Part shown: one piece after another, positions 33,755 to 42,138 of the stretch
Position numbering within the stretch: position 1 is the first letter of the stretch
Layout of the letters: every line of letters starts with the position of its first letter
Made by a program: the position numbers and the translations under genes
Assembly (NCBI RefSeq): GCF_052055875.1
Contig: NZ_CP170508.1
Coordinates: forward strand, 186,001 to 250,000
Direction: 5' to 3'
From: Methanosphaerula subterraneus
GTDB taxonomy: Archaea > Halobacteriota > Methanomicrobia > Methanomicrobiales > Methanospirillaceae
DNA length: 64,000 nucleotides
Notes under the pieces: generated by a model
Databases searched by the model: none
Told to the model about the DNA's origin: nothing
The model's input: only the letters and a program-made list of their open reading frames with translations

Positions 33755-34798
33755 ATGTCTGATGAGACAACATACCTTAAGAGACTCAAGGATGTTGGTA
33801 CTATCGTGGTAATTACCCCTTCCACAGCGAAGATCGCAGAAGCCGTCAGAGAGTACGAGGGTGTGAAGCGGAAGCATGAGATCGGAGGAATGGTCAAGGC
33901 TTTCCAGATCGATGCGCCGCAGGTCGTAGCATCGTTTGGTGAGGATGCAGCGGTGATCAGGCAGGATCAGAACGCCCTGCTCCTGGCAGCCGATGGGATC
34001 TGGAGCAGGCTGATGGAGGTCGACCCGTACTGGGCTGGGTACTGTGCTGTGCTGGTTAATATCCACGATATAGCAGCGATGGGCGGTAGACCCCTCGCGA
34101 TGGTGGATGTCTTCTCGATCGCCGACCGTGAGATCTGTGACCAGGTGATCCGGGGGATGCGGGATGCATCCCACCAGTTCGGTGTCCCGATCGTTGGCGG
34201 TCATCTCCATCCAGACACGCCGTACAGTGTGATCGATCTCTCGATCCTCGGGATCGCACAACTCGATTCGGTGATCTACAGCCATACGGCTGCGCCCGGT
34301 GACCATGTGATCATGGCTATCGACCTCGACGGGCGGGTTCATCCCTCGTGCGCGCTGAATTGGGACTCGGTGACGATGAAGACGTCGGCCTATGTCAGGG
34401 CGCAGATCAACCTGCTCCAGGAACTGGCAGAGGCACATCTGGTGACTGCAGGCAAGGACATCTCGAACCCCGGAGTCATTGGCTCGCTCGGGATGATGCT
34501 CGAGGTGAGTGGCACGGGAGCCGAGATCCGGGTGGAAGCGATACCCTGTCCTGACCTGGAGAAGTTCAATATCTCCTTTGAACACTGGGTGCGGATGTAC
34601 CCCGGGATGGGATTCGTGCTGGCTGTACGACCTGAACACGTTGAGGAGGTGTGCAGGCGTTTCTCCGCGGTTGGGATGACCGCCTGTTCGATCGGTGAGG
34701 TCAACGCAAGCAGATCCCTCACCCTGGTCGGTGCTGACGAGACGGTCACGGTCTTTGATTTTGCAGCCGATGGTATCATGCGGCTGACTCCCCGGTAG
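33755..34798 (+). CDS. AIR synthase-related protein, methanogenesis marker protein 2
   Basis: A 347-residue member of the PurM/SelD/HypE-type ATP-binding family. The N-terminal half carries GEDAAVIRQDQNALLLAADG and the C-terminal half has SNPGVIGSLGMMLE, the arrangement of AIR-synthase-like enzymes. This subfamily is restricted to methanogens (marker protein 2); its reaction is not established. It is followed after seven bases by marker protein 4 (MtxX), suggesting a shared pathway. Assignment rests on family memory. Confidence 0.85.
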   Translation: MSDETTYLKRLKDVGTIVVITPSTAKIAEAVREYEGVKRKHEIGGMVKAFQIDAPQVVASFGEDAAVIRQDQNALLLAADGIWSRLMEVDPYWAGYCAVLVNIHDIAAMGGRPLAMVDVFSIADREICDQVIRGMRDASHQFGVPIVGGHLHPDTPYSVIDLSILGIAQLDSVIYSHTAAPGDHVIMAIDLDGRVHPSCALNWDSVTMKTSAYVRAQINLLQELAEAHLVTAGKDISNPGVIGSLGMMLEVSGTGAEIRVEAIPCPDLEKFNISFEHWVRMYPGMGFVLAVRPEHVEEVCRRFSAVGMTACSIGEVNASRSLTLVGADETVTVFDFAADGIMRLTPR

Positions 34799-34805
34799 GT
34801 GTCTG

Positions 34806-35546
34806 ATGATCATCGGGATTGGGGTGGCCCAGGATCAGCAGAAGGTGATCGCCAGTATCAGGGCATTGAACGGGGCTGCCGAGGTGGTATGTTATACCTC
34901 CGCAGATCTCCCTTCATCCCCGCTGTACCGGGTGGCACGCTCTACCACCCCCGAGTGCGCTCTCATAAATGATCTCAAAGACGGCGTCATTGATGCTGCA
35001 GTCCGGGGGTCTCTCCCGGCCAGCGCTACATTGAGTCTTCTCCGTACTGCGATGCAGGTCGATCATCTGGAAAGGATCGCACTTCTTGAGACGGTTTCCG
35101 GTCAGAAGTTTCTTCTCGCTCCGGTGGGGGTTGATGAGGGATGGACGATTGCACAGCGGGTGGCTCTCGTGGAACAGGCAAGGATGATTGCTGAGCGGTT
35201 TGGCCTCTCCTCTAAAGTGGCAGTTCTATCCGGCGGTCGATATGGTGATGTGGGACGCCATCCGATCGTCGACCAGAGCCTCGCAGCAGGAGAACTGGTG
35301 GCAAAAGTCGGGGGTGCTGTTCATTATGAGATCAGGATCGAGGACGCCGTAGAATCATGTGGTGTGGTGATCGCTCCCGACGGTATCGCCGGAAACCTGA
35401 TATTTCGGACGCTTTCCTTCCTGGGAGGAGGAAAAGGGCATGGTGCGCCGGTGGTAAATATCGGTAAAATTTTCATAGATACTTCGCGCGCCTCTCCAGA
35501 TTATACCAATGCGCTATTGCTTGCCATATCGATGTTTGATTGGTAA
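34806..35546 (+). CDS. mtxX: Methanogenesis marker protein 4 (MtxX-like)
   Basis: A 246-residue protein related to phosphate acyltransferase-fold proteins and known as MtxX or methanogenesis marker 4. Recognisable phrases are RVALVEQARMIAERFGLSSK, VAVLSGGRYGDVGRHP and the C-terminal GIAGNLIFRTLSFLGGGKGH. It is found in methanogens and has been linked to methyltransferases by gene neighbourhood; its function is unknown. Seven bases separate it from marker protein 2. CCCCTTTTTC after the stop may terminate transcription. Confidence 0.85.
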   Translation: MIIGIGVAQDQQKVIASIRALNGAAEVVCYTSADLPSSPLYRVARSTTPECALINDLKDGVIDAAVRGSLPASATLSLLRTAMQVDHLERIALLETVSGQKFLLAPVGVDEGWTIAQRVALVEQARMIAERFGLSSKVAVLSGGRYGDVGRHPIVDQSLAAGELVAKVGGAVHYEIRIEDAVESCGVVIAPDGIAGNLIFRTLSFLGGGKGHGAPVVNIGKIFIDTSRASPDYTNALLLAISMFDW

Positions 35547-35696
35547 ATACCCCTTTTTCATCGACTTATCCTTAATCTAAAGGTAAATTTTCGATATTTT
35601 TGGGTATGCTCCCTAATCTGTCTTAATCCCCAATGAGAACGGAGGAGTCACTCTGAATGAGGGATCGGAGGATGAATTACTGGATTCAACTCGAAA

Positions 35697-35736
35697 TGTT
35701 TAAATGTTAATTGATACACTTCTCTTTGAGGTTGAG
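35697..35736 (+). promoter_or_regulatory. Histone gene promoter and ribosome site
   Basis: GTTTAAATGTTAAT (about 35698-35711) resembles a TATA box and GAGGTTGAG (35728-35736) is a strong ribosome site eight bases before the ATG at 35744. The preceding 150 bases (35547-35697) carry no recognised gene. Confidence 0.5.
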
Positions 35737-35743
35737 AAGTATC

Positions 35744-35950
35744 ATGGCAGATTTACCTATTGCAGCAGTTGTACGTATTGCAAAGAAGAGCGGTGCTGAA
35801 CGTGTCGGTAGCGACGCAGCAGGCGCAATTGTTGCCAAGGCAGAAGCATACATTGCAAACCTGACCAAGGAAGCCAACAGGCTCGCTCAGCACGCTGGCA
35901 GGAAGACGATCAAGGAAGAGGATGTTGAACTCGCGGCAAAGTCCGCGTAA
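35744..35950 (+). CDS. Archaeal histone
   Basis: A 68-residue single histone fold that wraps and compacts DNA as dimers and higher multimers. Landmarks: LPIAAVVRIAKKSGAERVG at the N-terminus, AYIANLTKEANRLAQHAGR in the central helix and KTIKEEDVELAAKS at the end. No tail extension. The ATG at 35744 follows a clear ribosome site; the frame opens upstream at 35711 without support. Confidence 0.97.
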   Translation: MADLPIAAVVRIAKKSGAERVGSDAAGAIVAKAEAYIANLTKEANRLAQHAGRKTIKEEDVELAAKSA

Positions 35951-36004
35951 ACCCATTTCTCTTTCTTCTTACCCACAAACTGAAAAGTGGGAGTTTTCTG
36001 GTAT

Positions 36005-36592
36005 CTACAGGGTACCTTTGGTGCTTGGGACCTGATCTGATCCCGAAACTGTTCTCAGGGCCTGGCTGAGTGCGATGCCGAATGCTTTGAAGATCGCTTC
36101 AGCGGTGTGATGATCGTTCTGTCCTGAGAATCTGATATGAGCAGTGATTCCGGCTTTTATGCACAGTGAGTAGAAGAAGTGCTCGAAGAGCGAGGTATCG
36201 ATCCCTCCGACTGTACTGTTTCCAAAGGTGCCCTTGAAGACCAGGTACCCGCGTCCACCGCAGTCGAGCACCACCTCGGCGAGCGCTTCGTCCATTGGAA
36301 TGATCGCGTGACCGAACCGTCTGATCCCTCTCCCGTCACCGAGTGCCTGGTGGAGTGCTGTCCCGAGCACAATTCCAATATCTTCGATGGTGTGATGGCT
36401 GTCGACCGTAAGGTCTCCGATGGCCGTGATGGCGAGATCGAACCCCCCATGCCTGCTCATCGCATGCAGCATGTGGTCAAAGAACGGGATCCCGGTGTTG
36501 ATGCTGATCTGGTGAGGGCCGGCCTGGTCGAGCGTTATCTTCAGTGCGATATCCGTCTCTGCTGTTCTTCGTTCCACAGTGCCCTCTCTCAT
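36005..36592 (-). CDS. hisB: Imidazoleglycerol-phosphate dehydratase
   Basis: A 195-residue single-function HisB, the manganese enzyme making imidazole-acetol phosphate in histidine synthesis. Metal-site phrases FFDHMLHAMSRHGGFDL and DSHHTIEDIGIVLG are intact, as are FFYSLCIKAGITAHI and NDHHTAEAIFKAFG. It is the last gene of a metK-hisG-hisA-hisB run and overlaps hisA by four bases. Confidence 0.96.
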   Translation of the reverse strand: MREGTVERRTAETDIALKITLDQAGPHQISINTGIPFFDHMLHAMSRHGGFDLAITAIGDLTVDSHHTIEDIGIVLGTALHQALGDGRGIRRFGHAIIPMDEALAEVVLDCGGRGYLVFKGTFGNSTVGGIDTSLFEHFFYSLCIKAGITAHIRFSGQNDHHTAEAIFKAFGIALSQALRTVSGSDQVPSTKGTL

Positions 36593-37305
36593 AAAATCGC
36601 CCTCAGTGCCTCTCCAAGTGTTATCTTTCCGCTGTACAGTGCGGATCCGAGCACTGCCCCGGCAGCCCCTGCCCGGTGCAGTCCCTGCAGGTCAGCAGGT
36701 GATGAGACGCCACCGGCCACGACCACCGGGATCGAGACCGAACTGATCAGTTCCCTGACCGGTTCAATCATGATCCCCTGCTGGAGTCCTTCGACATCGA
36801 CGTTGGTATAGAGCAGTGAACCTGCACCCAGTTCCTCAAACCTGGTCGCCCAGGTGCAAAAATTCCCTCGTGTCTGCTGCCATCCTTCAACAGCAATCTG
36901 CCCATCTCTTGCGTCGACCCCGGCCATAATCCGTGCACTCCCATATTCACCGGCCAGCGTCCCGAGCACCTCTGGATGCTCGGTGGCCAGGGTACCGATG
37001 ATGATCCGGTCGACCCCAGTCTCAAGCCATGCTGTTGCATCTGCAATGGACCTGATCCCGCCCCCGAGCTGGACTTCGACCCCGGTCTCGTCGACCAGTT
37101 CCCTGATCAGGGCGGCATTCGCCTGTGCCTTTCCAAAGGCTCCGTCGAGGTTGATCACATGAAGAGCTGTCGCCCCCTCTTCAAGCCACCGGGTGGCACA
37201 GGCAAGCGGATCGCCAAAATCGGTGGCGCTCTCCCGCTTTCCCTGCACCAGTTGCACACATCTGCCCCCGAGGATATCCACTGCAGGATAGACCTTCATG
37301 GTCAC
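36589..37305 (-). CDS. hisA: ProFAR isomerase HisA
   Basis: A 238-residue TIM-barrel enzyme that opens the ribose of ProFAR in histidine synthesis. The catalytic aspartate is in VYPAVDILGGRCVQL near the N-terminus; phosphate-binding glycines are in QLGGGIRSI and VVVAGGVSSPADL. It overlaps hisB by four bases and follows hisG by one base, so the three are co-translated. Confidence 0.96.
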   Translation of the reverse strand: MTMKVYPAVDILGGRCVQLVQGKRESATDFGDPLACATRWLEEGATALHVINLDGAFGKAQANAALIRELVDETGVEVQLGGGIRSIADATAWLETGVDRIIIGTLATEHPEVLGTLAGEYGSARIMAGVDARDGQIAVEGWQQTRGNFCTWATRFEELGAGSLLYTNVDVEGLQQGIMIEPVRELISSVSIPVVVAGGVSSPADLQGLHRAGAAGAVLGSALYSGKITLGEALRAIL

Positions 37306-37306
37306 C

Positions 37307-38188
37307 TCAGCGGATCATCCGCTCGATGGCCATCACCAGGATATCCCTGGCGCCAGCCAGTTTCAACTGGTTGATCAACTGGTAGACACAGTGCTCGTCG
37401 ACGACCGCATGGACCGCGACCAGGTCCTCGGATGAGGCGACCTCCATCACCGTGGGCCCGGAGAGTCCCGGCAGTGTCTTTTTTACGTCCGCGAGTGAAG
37501 AACGCTGGACATTCATCATCAGGTAGCACTGCCCCCTGGCCCGGATTACGCTCTCGAGGGCCAGCAGTACCTCGTTGATCTTATCAGCCTTCTGCTGCCG
37601 TGCCGTCCTGTTTGCGATCACCTGCGTGCTGGTGACGAGGATCTCCTCGATGATCCGAAGATTGTTGGTCTTCATCGTGGTTCCGGAACTGGTCAGGTCC
37701 ACGATCGCATCGGCGACCCCCAGGTGCGGGGTCAGTTCACAGGCGCCGGCGACGGGGACGATCGTGACCGCTATCCCCTGTTCTGCAAAGAAGGTCTCGG
37801 TTATGATCGGAAATTCAGTGGCGATCCGTGCTCCTTTCAGATCTGCCACCTGATGAATTGGTGAATCCTCCATCACCGCCAGTACCAGCCTGGCCTTTCC
37901 GAATTGAAGGTCCAGCACTTCGTCGACGGCCGCCTTCCGCTCCCTGACCATATCATGCCCGGTGATTCCGAGGTCAGCAGCTCCGTTTTCAACATAGGCC
38001 GGGATATCGATCGGCCGGGCGAAGAGAATCTCGACCCCCGGATCGAGGGTCTTGATGATCAGCTTCCGCTCGCCCGATTCGGCCAGGTGGAGCCCGCTCT
38101 TCTCGAGCAGGTCCATGATCGGGACCGAGATCCTCCCTTTATTCGGGACAGCCAGCCTGATCAGATCAGAAGGTGTCGAGTTCGCCAC
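37307..38188 (-). CDS. hisG: ATP phosphoribosyltransferase, long form
   Basis: A 293-residue HisG catalysing the first step of histidine synthesis. The N-terminal catalytic part begins IRLAVPNKGRISVPIMDLL, with DLGITGHDMV and the PRPP loop IVDLTSSGTTMKTNNL. The C-terminal 75 residues match the regulatory ACT-like domain of the long form, which binds histidine. GTG 38188 is chosen because GAGAAGGT lies upstream; a longer frame to 38224 is possible. It overlaps the metK end by 23 bases. Confidence 0.94.
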   Translation of the reverse strand: MANSTPSDLIRLAVPNKGRISVPIMDLLEKSGLHLAESGERKLIIKTLDPGVEILFARPIDIPAYVENGAADLGITGHDMVRERKAAVDEVLDLQFGKARLVLAVMEDSPIHQVADLKGARIATEFPIITETFFAEQGIAVTIVPVAGACELTPHLGVADAIVDLTSSGTTMKTNNLRIIEEILVTSTQVIANRTARQQKADKINEVLLALESVIRARGQCYLMMNVQRSSLADVKKTLPGLSGPTVMEVASSEDLVAVHAVVDEHCVYQLINQLKLAGARDILVMAIERMIR

Positions 38189-39368
38189 GTATGACCTTCT
38201 CAGTGACGCAGGTGATATCTGCAAGCTGTTCTTCGATGATTCCTTCGACGTCCCGGCTGATCGAGACGAAATCAGCCCCGCAGGAAGGCAGCACCTGGGC
38301 GCTGGCCACCAGGGGGTGGTCGATCGGTATACCGATCTGCGAGAGCAGCCGGATGTAGATCTCCTCGATCCCGTCGACCTTCTTCACGCATTCGCGTGCA
38401 ATCTGGGTGGAGAGCAGGTTGTAGATCTTTCCGATATGGTTGATCGGGTTCTTGCCGCTGGTCGCTTCCATCGACATAGGGCGGTTCGGCGTGATCAGAC
38501 CATTGCACCGGTTTCCACGTCCGACAGAGCCGTCATCGCCCATCTCCGCAGAGGTGCCGGTCACGGTCAGGAAGACCGAGCCATTGTCGATGTCATCGGC
38601 GGTGTTGATATGTACCTGGACTGGGCGGGCAGTGTAGGTCTTTGCGACCTTCTGGACTGCATCTTTCATAATCTCCTTCATTTCAAGGTATTCAGCGAGT
38701 CCGGCGCAGTATCGGTCCACCATCGCGCAGCCAATCGTGAGGGTGATATCATCCTTCTGCCGGAGCCCCATCACCTTCACATCCCGACCGACCATCGGGT
38801 ACTTCTTGCGGAGATCCCCGTCGATATAGTCGCTGACCCCCTTCACGATGCTCTCTGTCTCTGAGAACGCAGCATGCCCGACCCCGAACGAGGTGTCGTT
38901 GGCGCGGGGGATCTTGCTGTCACAGGGGCGGAAGACATCGCGGAGGTCGGTGGATCCGACGCCGAGTCTGCAGTCCACGATGAGGTCGCGTTCGAGGTTC
39001 AGTTCGGCCAGCGTCGAACGCAGGTAATTCCGTGCGGCCTCGATTGCGATCGCATCGGTTGGAAATGTAATCCCATCGAACTGTTTGGTCGCCCTGCCGT
39101 CGAGCAGCACAAAGATCGGCTTGATGATACTGCCGCCGCCGTACTTTGGCTTCGATTCCCCGGCCACGATCTCGCCCTGATCGGTGTTGTGATGGAGGTA
39201 GACGCCACATTCTTCCATATATGCTTTGCAGAGTGCCTGACTGATCGACTCTGCAATTCCGTCTGCCAGACTGTCCGGGTGACCGATCCCCTTCCGCTCG
39301 ACCAGCTCTATCTGCTGCTGTTCAAGGGGAATCTGATCGAGTGCCTCAACGCGTATGTTTCTGCTCAT
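38166..39368 (-). CDS. metK: Archaeal S-adenosylmethionine synthetase
   Basis: A 400-residue archaeal-type methionine adenosyltransferase, only distantly related to bacterial MetK. Landmarks: VERKGIGHPDSLADGIAES near the N-terminus, GEIVAGESKPKYGGG and GDDGSVGRGNRCNGLITP. ATG 39368 is preferred over ATG 39380 because GAGGG precedes it at the right distance. As first gene of the metK-hisGAB run it may share control with histidine synthesis. Confidence 0.96.
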   Translation of the reverse strand: MSRNIRVEALDQIPLEQQQIELVERKGIGHPDSLADGIAESISQALCKAYMEECGVYLHHNTDQGEIVAGESKPKYGGGSIIKPIFVLLDGRATKQFDGITFPTDAIAIEAARNYLRSTLAELNLERDLIVDCRLGVGSTDLRDVFRPCDSKIPRANDTSFGVGHAAFSETESIVKGVSDYIDGDLRKKYPMVGRDVKVMGLRQKDDITLTIGCAMVDRYCAGLAEYLEMKEIMKDAVQKVAKTYTARPVQVHINTADDIDNGSVFLTVTGTSAEMGDDGSVGRGNRCNGLITPNRPMSMEATSGKNPINHIGKIYNLLSTQIARECVKKVDGIEEIYIRLLSQIGIPIDHPLVASAQVLPSCGADFVSISRDVEGIIEEQLADITCVTEKVIRGELDTF

Positions 39369-39472
39369 TGAATCCCTCATCCTTGTTAAATGATCATAAA
39401 AAATGGTTGATAATCCGATAACTGATCTATTTTCGATCGAATCTGATTTAAACTATACTAATGGGGTGTTTT

Positions 39473-40270
39473 TTACCTGCGACCGAGGTGTACGCGCTGT
39501 CCGCTGGCATCCCGGGTGTAGGTTCCAAACTCGCTCTGGATCAGCCGTTCTCCGGAGAAGACCGGACCTTCCCTGCAGACGCAGACCCCCTCCGGATCGA
39601 TACAGCAGGACCCGCAGACCCCGACCCCGCACTTCATGTACCGGTGCAGGCTGAAATACGTCCGGTCGAGCACCTGCAGGTCCACAAGCCGGTCGAGGAC
39701 TGCTTTCATCATCAGTTCCGGTCCGCAGATGCAGATCTGGTCGTACTGATCGAGATCCAGTCCATCGAAGAGAGCCGGCACGAATCCATGGCGGCCGGTC
39801 GAGCCGTCGTCGGTGGCCACGCGGAGGTCTGTGCACTCCTGGAGGACTGTCCGGAACGGGAGTTCCGCAACGGTCCTGGCGCCCAGCAGAAAGGTGGTCA
39901 CCCTGCCGGCCATGGCCATCGGTAGCAGGGGTGCGGCTCCGATCCCGCCAGCCACGGCCAGGGTTCTTCCGGTGATTGGAAAGCCGTTTCCGTACGGGCC
40001 GCGGATCCCGATCTGTTCCCCTGGTTTTTGGGCAAAGAGGGCCGTGGTTGCGTCCCCAACCTTCTGGACGGTGATCGAGTTTGGAGACGAGAGGGCCATC
40101 GGCACCTCGTCCACCCCGGGTACCCAGACCATCACGAACTGGCCTGCCTCTGATGGGAACTCCCGGTCGAAGCGGAAGGTCATCACCGAGGGGGTCTCCT
40201 GTATCGTCTCGGTGATGGTTACAGCGACGCCGGGTACGTTGATTCCTGTATGCAGGTTCTGTTCAGACAT
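39473..40270 (-). CDS. pyrK: Dihydroorotate dehydrogenase electron-transfer subunit
   Basis: A 265-residue flavin/iron-sulfur subunit that passes electrons from dihydroorotate oxidation to NAD. FAD-binding domain at about 15-105 (MTFRFDREFP, GQFVMVWVPGV), NAD-binding part at about 110-210 (LAVAGGIGAAPLLPMA) and a C-terminal 2Fe-2S site CGVGVCGSCCIDPEGVCVC. Its ATG overlaps the pyrD stop by eight bases, so the two subunits are co-translated. Confidence 0.95.
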   Translation of the reverse strand: MSEQNLHTGINVPGVAVTITETIQETPSVMTFRFDREFPSEAGQFVMVWVPGVDEVPMALSSPNSITVQKVGDATTALFAQKPGEQIGIRGPYGNGFPITGRTLAVAGGIGAAPLLPMAMAGRVTTFLLGARTVAELPFRTVLQECTDLRVATDDGSTGRHGFVPALFDGLDLDQYDQICICGPELMMKAVLDRLVDLQVLDRTYFSLHRYMKCGVGVCGSCCIDPEGVCVCREGPVFSGERLIQSEFGTYTRDASGQRVHLGRR

Positions 40271-41150
40271 GGGCACACCCCACAATGGTTGCCGGGTCTT
40301 CCCCGTCAGGGCCGTAGAGTTCCCGTTCTATCGATGTGAAGATCTGCTGATCCCCCAGGACAGCACTCCCGATCTCGACGGCCTGCGCCCCGGCCATCAT
40401 CATCTCGAGCACGTCTCTGGCCGAGGACACTCCCCCGCATCCGATGATCGGGATTGAACAGGCCTCGTAGAGTTCATACACGCATCTGATCGCAATGGGA
40501 AGGATCGCTCTCCCGGAGAGGCCGCCATACCCATGCCCCAGCACCGGTCTGCGGAGCTCCGGGGAGATCCGCATCGCCTTCACCGTATTGATCGCGACCA
40601 GGGCGGTTGCTCCACCCTTCTCTGCAGCCCTACCGCAGAGCGTGATGTCGGTCACGTTCGGGGTCAGTTTCACCCAGGTCGGGAGGTTATAGGATGCGAC
40701 CGCTCTGGTGCACTCCTCGACCAGTGCCGGATCGCTGCCGAGGGCTGCCCCGTATCCTTCGGCATGCGGACAACTCAGATTGAGTTCGAATCCGCTGACC
40801 TTTCCGGCAAACCATCCCGCGACTGTGTTGAACTCCTCAGGCGAACCTCCAAAGATCGAGGCGATCACCGGTTCGCCGGCGACTGCTTCCAGTTCCTCGG
40901 TGAATGCAGACGATGGATTGGGGAGTCCCATCGCGTTCAGGATCCCGTCCTCAAGCACTGCAAGGCATGGTCCCGGATGCCCATACTTGGGAGACGGACC
41001 GATCGACTTGGTCACCACCCCGCCGGCACCTGACTTCAGTATCCGTCGAAGCGACGCCCCTGTGGTGCCGAGCACTCCTGCAGCGAGGATCAGATGGTTG
41101 GTGAGGGAGACCCCCCCTGCCCTGACCGGGCCTGATCGTAGAACACACAT
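40263..41150 (-). CDS. pyrD: Dihydroorotate dehydrogenase catalytic subunit, class 1B
   Basis: A 295-residue FMN TIM-barrel enzyme of pyrimidine synthesis. Landmarks: LILAAGVLGTTGASLRRIL, FELNLSCPHAEGYGAALG with the class 1 active cysteine and IIGCGGVSSARDVLEMMMAG for FMN phosphate. ATG 41150 gives the normal family start; a GTG at 41165 is in frame. It is upstream of and overlapping pyrK, the expected class 1B pairing. Confidence 0.95.
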   Translation of the reverse strand: MCVLRSGPVRAGGVSLTNHLILAAGVLGTTGASLRRILKSGAGGVVTKSIGPSPKYGHPGPCLAVLEDGILNAMGLPNPSSAFTEELEAVAGEPVIASIFGGSPEEFNTVAGWFAGKVSGFELNLSCPHAEGYGAALGSDPALVEECTRAVASYNLPTWVKLTPNVTDITLCGRAAEKGGATALVAINTVKAMRISPELRRPVLGHGYGGLSGRAILPIAIRCVYELYEACSIPIIGCGGVSSARDVLEMMMAGAQAVEIGSAVLGDQQIFTSIERELYGPDGEDPATIVGCAHV

Positions 41151-41238
41151 TAGGAAGAAGATCACCGTTCAGGGGTAATTAATCTGGCGTCATCACTATC
41201 TGCAGGTATACTCTCATCGTCCCTGTTCCCTGTTGACA

Positions 41239-41246
41239 ATATTTAT
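41239..41246 (+). promoter_or_regulatory. TATA box of the malate dehydrogenase gene
   Basis: ATATTTAT is centred about 29 bases before the ATG at 41272, so the transcript would have almost no leader. Confidence 0.5.
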
Positions 41247-41271
41247 TGTTTGTACACGCAAATACTGATCC

Positions 41272-42138
41272 ATGACAAGGCTCTGTGTGATGGGAGTCGG
41301 AAAGATCGGCGGCGAAGTGGCGTTTTTAGCGTCAGTTCTCGGGCTCGTGGATGAATTGATCCTGCACGACACGTATGCTCCGCTCCTTGAGGCACAGCAG
41401 CTGGACCTCCTTCATACTGGTCTTGATATCGAGGTCAGCTCTGACTCAAGGTCTGCCGAGAGCGCGGATATCTGTCTGTTTGCAGCGGGTTCCCCACGGA
41501 ACCCCTCCATCAAGACCCGGGCAGATCTCCTCTCCGCCAACCTGCCGGTGGCTGATGCGGCTGTCCGAACGCTGGGCAGGTTTGATGGAATCCTGATCAC
41601 GGTCACCAATCCGATGGATGCCAACAACTATTATCTCTGTAAAAAGTCAGGGATCGATCGGCATCGGTGCATTGGGTTTGGCGGGCAACTGGATAGTGCA
41701 CGATTCAATCTGGCGCTTGCTGAGCGGTGCATACCCGGAGAGGGCTGGGTGTTGGGGGAGCATGGTGAACATCAGGTGCCGGTCTTTGGAACGATCAACG
41801 GTGGTGTCCTGCCGGATATGCGCGAGGAGATCCTGACTGAGTTGCGTGGATCGAGCATGGAGGTGATCAACGGAAAAGGGGGGACGGTCTTTGGGCCGGC
41901 CTATCATATCACCAACCTGATCCGCCAGATCCTGCAGGACAGCCGCCAGACTATTCCCTGCTCATCTGTCCTTGACGGCGAGTACGGACTTGATCGCTGC
42001 TCGCTGGGGGTGCCGGTTCAGATCGGAAAGGAGGGGATCCGGACGATCGAGGAGTGGCCGCTGGACGGCTGGGAACGGCAGAAGTTCGATGCGGCAGGGG
42101 CATTTGTCCAGGGGCTCTGTAAAAACCTTGACCTCTGA
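41272..42138 (+). CDS. mdh: Malate dehydrogenase (lactate/malate family)
   Basis: A 288-residue NAD(P)-dependent enzyme interconverting malate and oxaloacetate. The Rossmann start LCVMGVGKIGGEVAFLA and acidic LILHD after the second strand favour NAD. Active-site phrases: TRADLLSANLP, TVTNPMDANNYYL and GEHGEHQVPVF with the catalytic histidine. It is slightly short for the family. The polB frame begins within its last 11 bases. Lactate specificity cannot be excluded without comparison. Confidence 0.9.
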   Translation: MTRLCVMGVGKIGGEVAFLASVLGLVDELILHDTYAPLLEAQQLDLLHTGLDIEVSSDSRSAESADICLFAAGSPRNPSIKTRADLLSANLPVADAAVRTLGRFDGILITVTNPMDANNYYLCKKSGIDRHRCIGFGGQLDSARFNLALAERCIPGEGWVLGEHGEHQVPVFGTINGGVLPDMREEILTELRGSSMEVINGKGGTVFGPAYHITNLIRQILQDSRQTIPCSSVLDGEYGLDRCSLGVPVQIGKEGIRTIEEWPLDGWERQKFDAAGAFVQGLCKNLDL

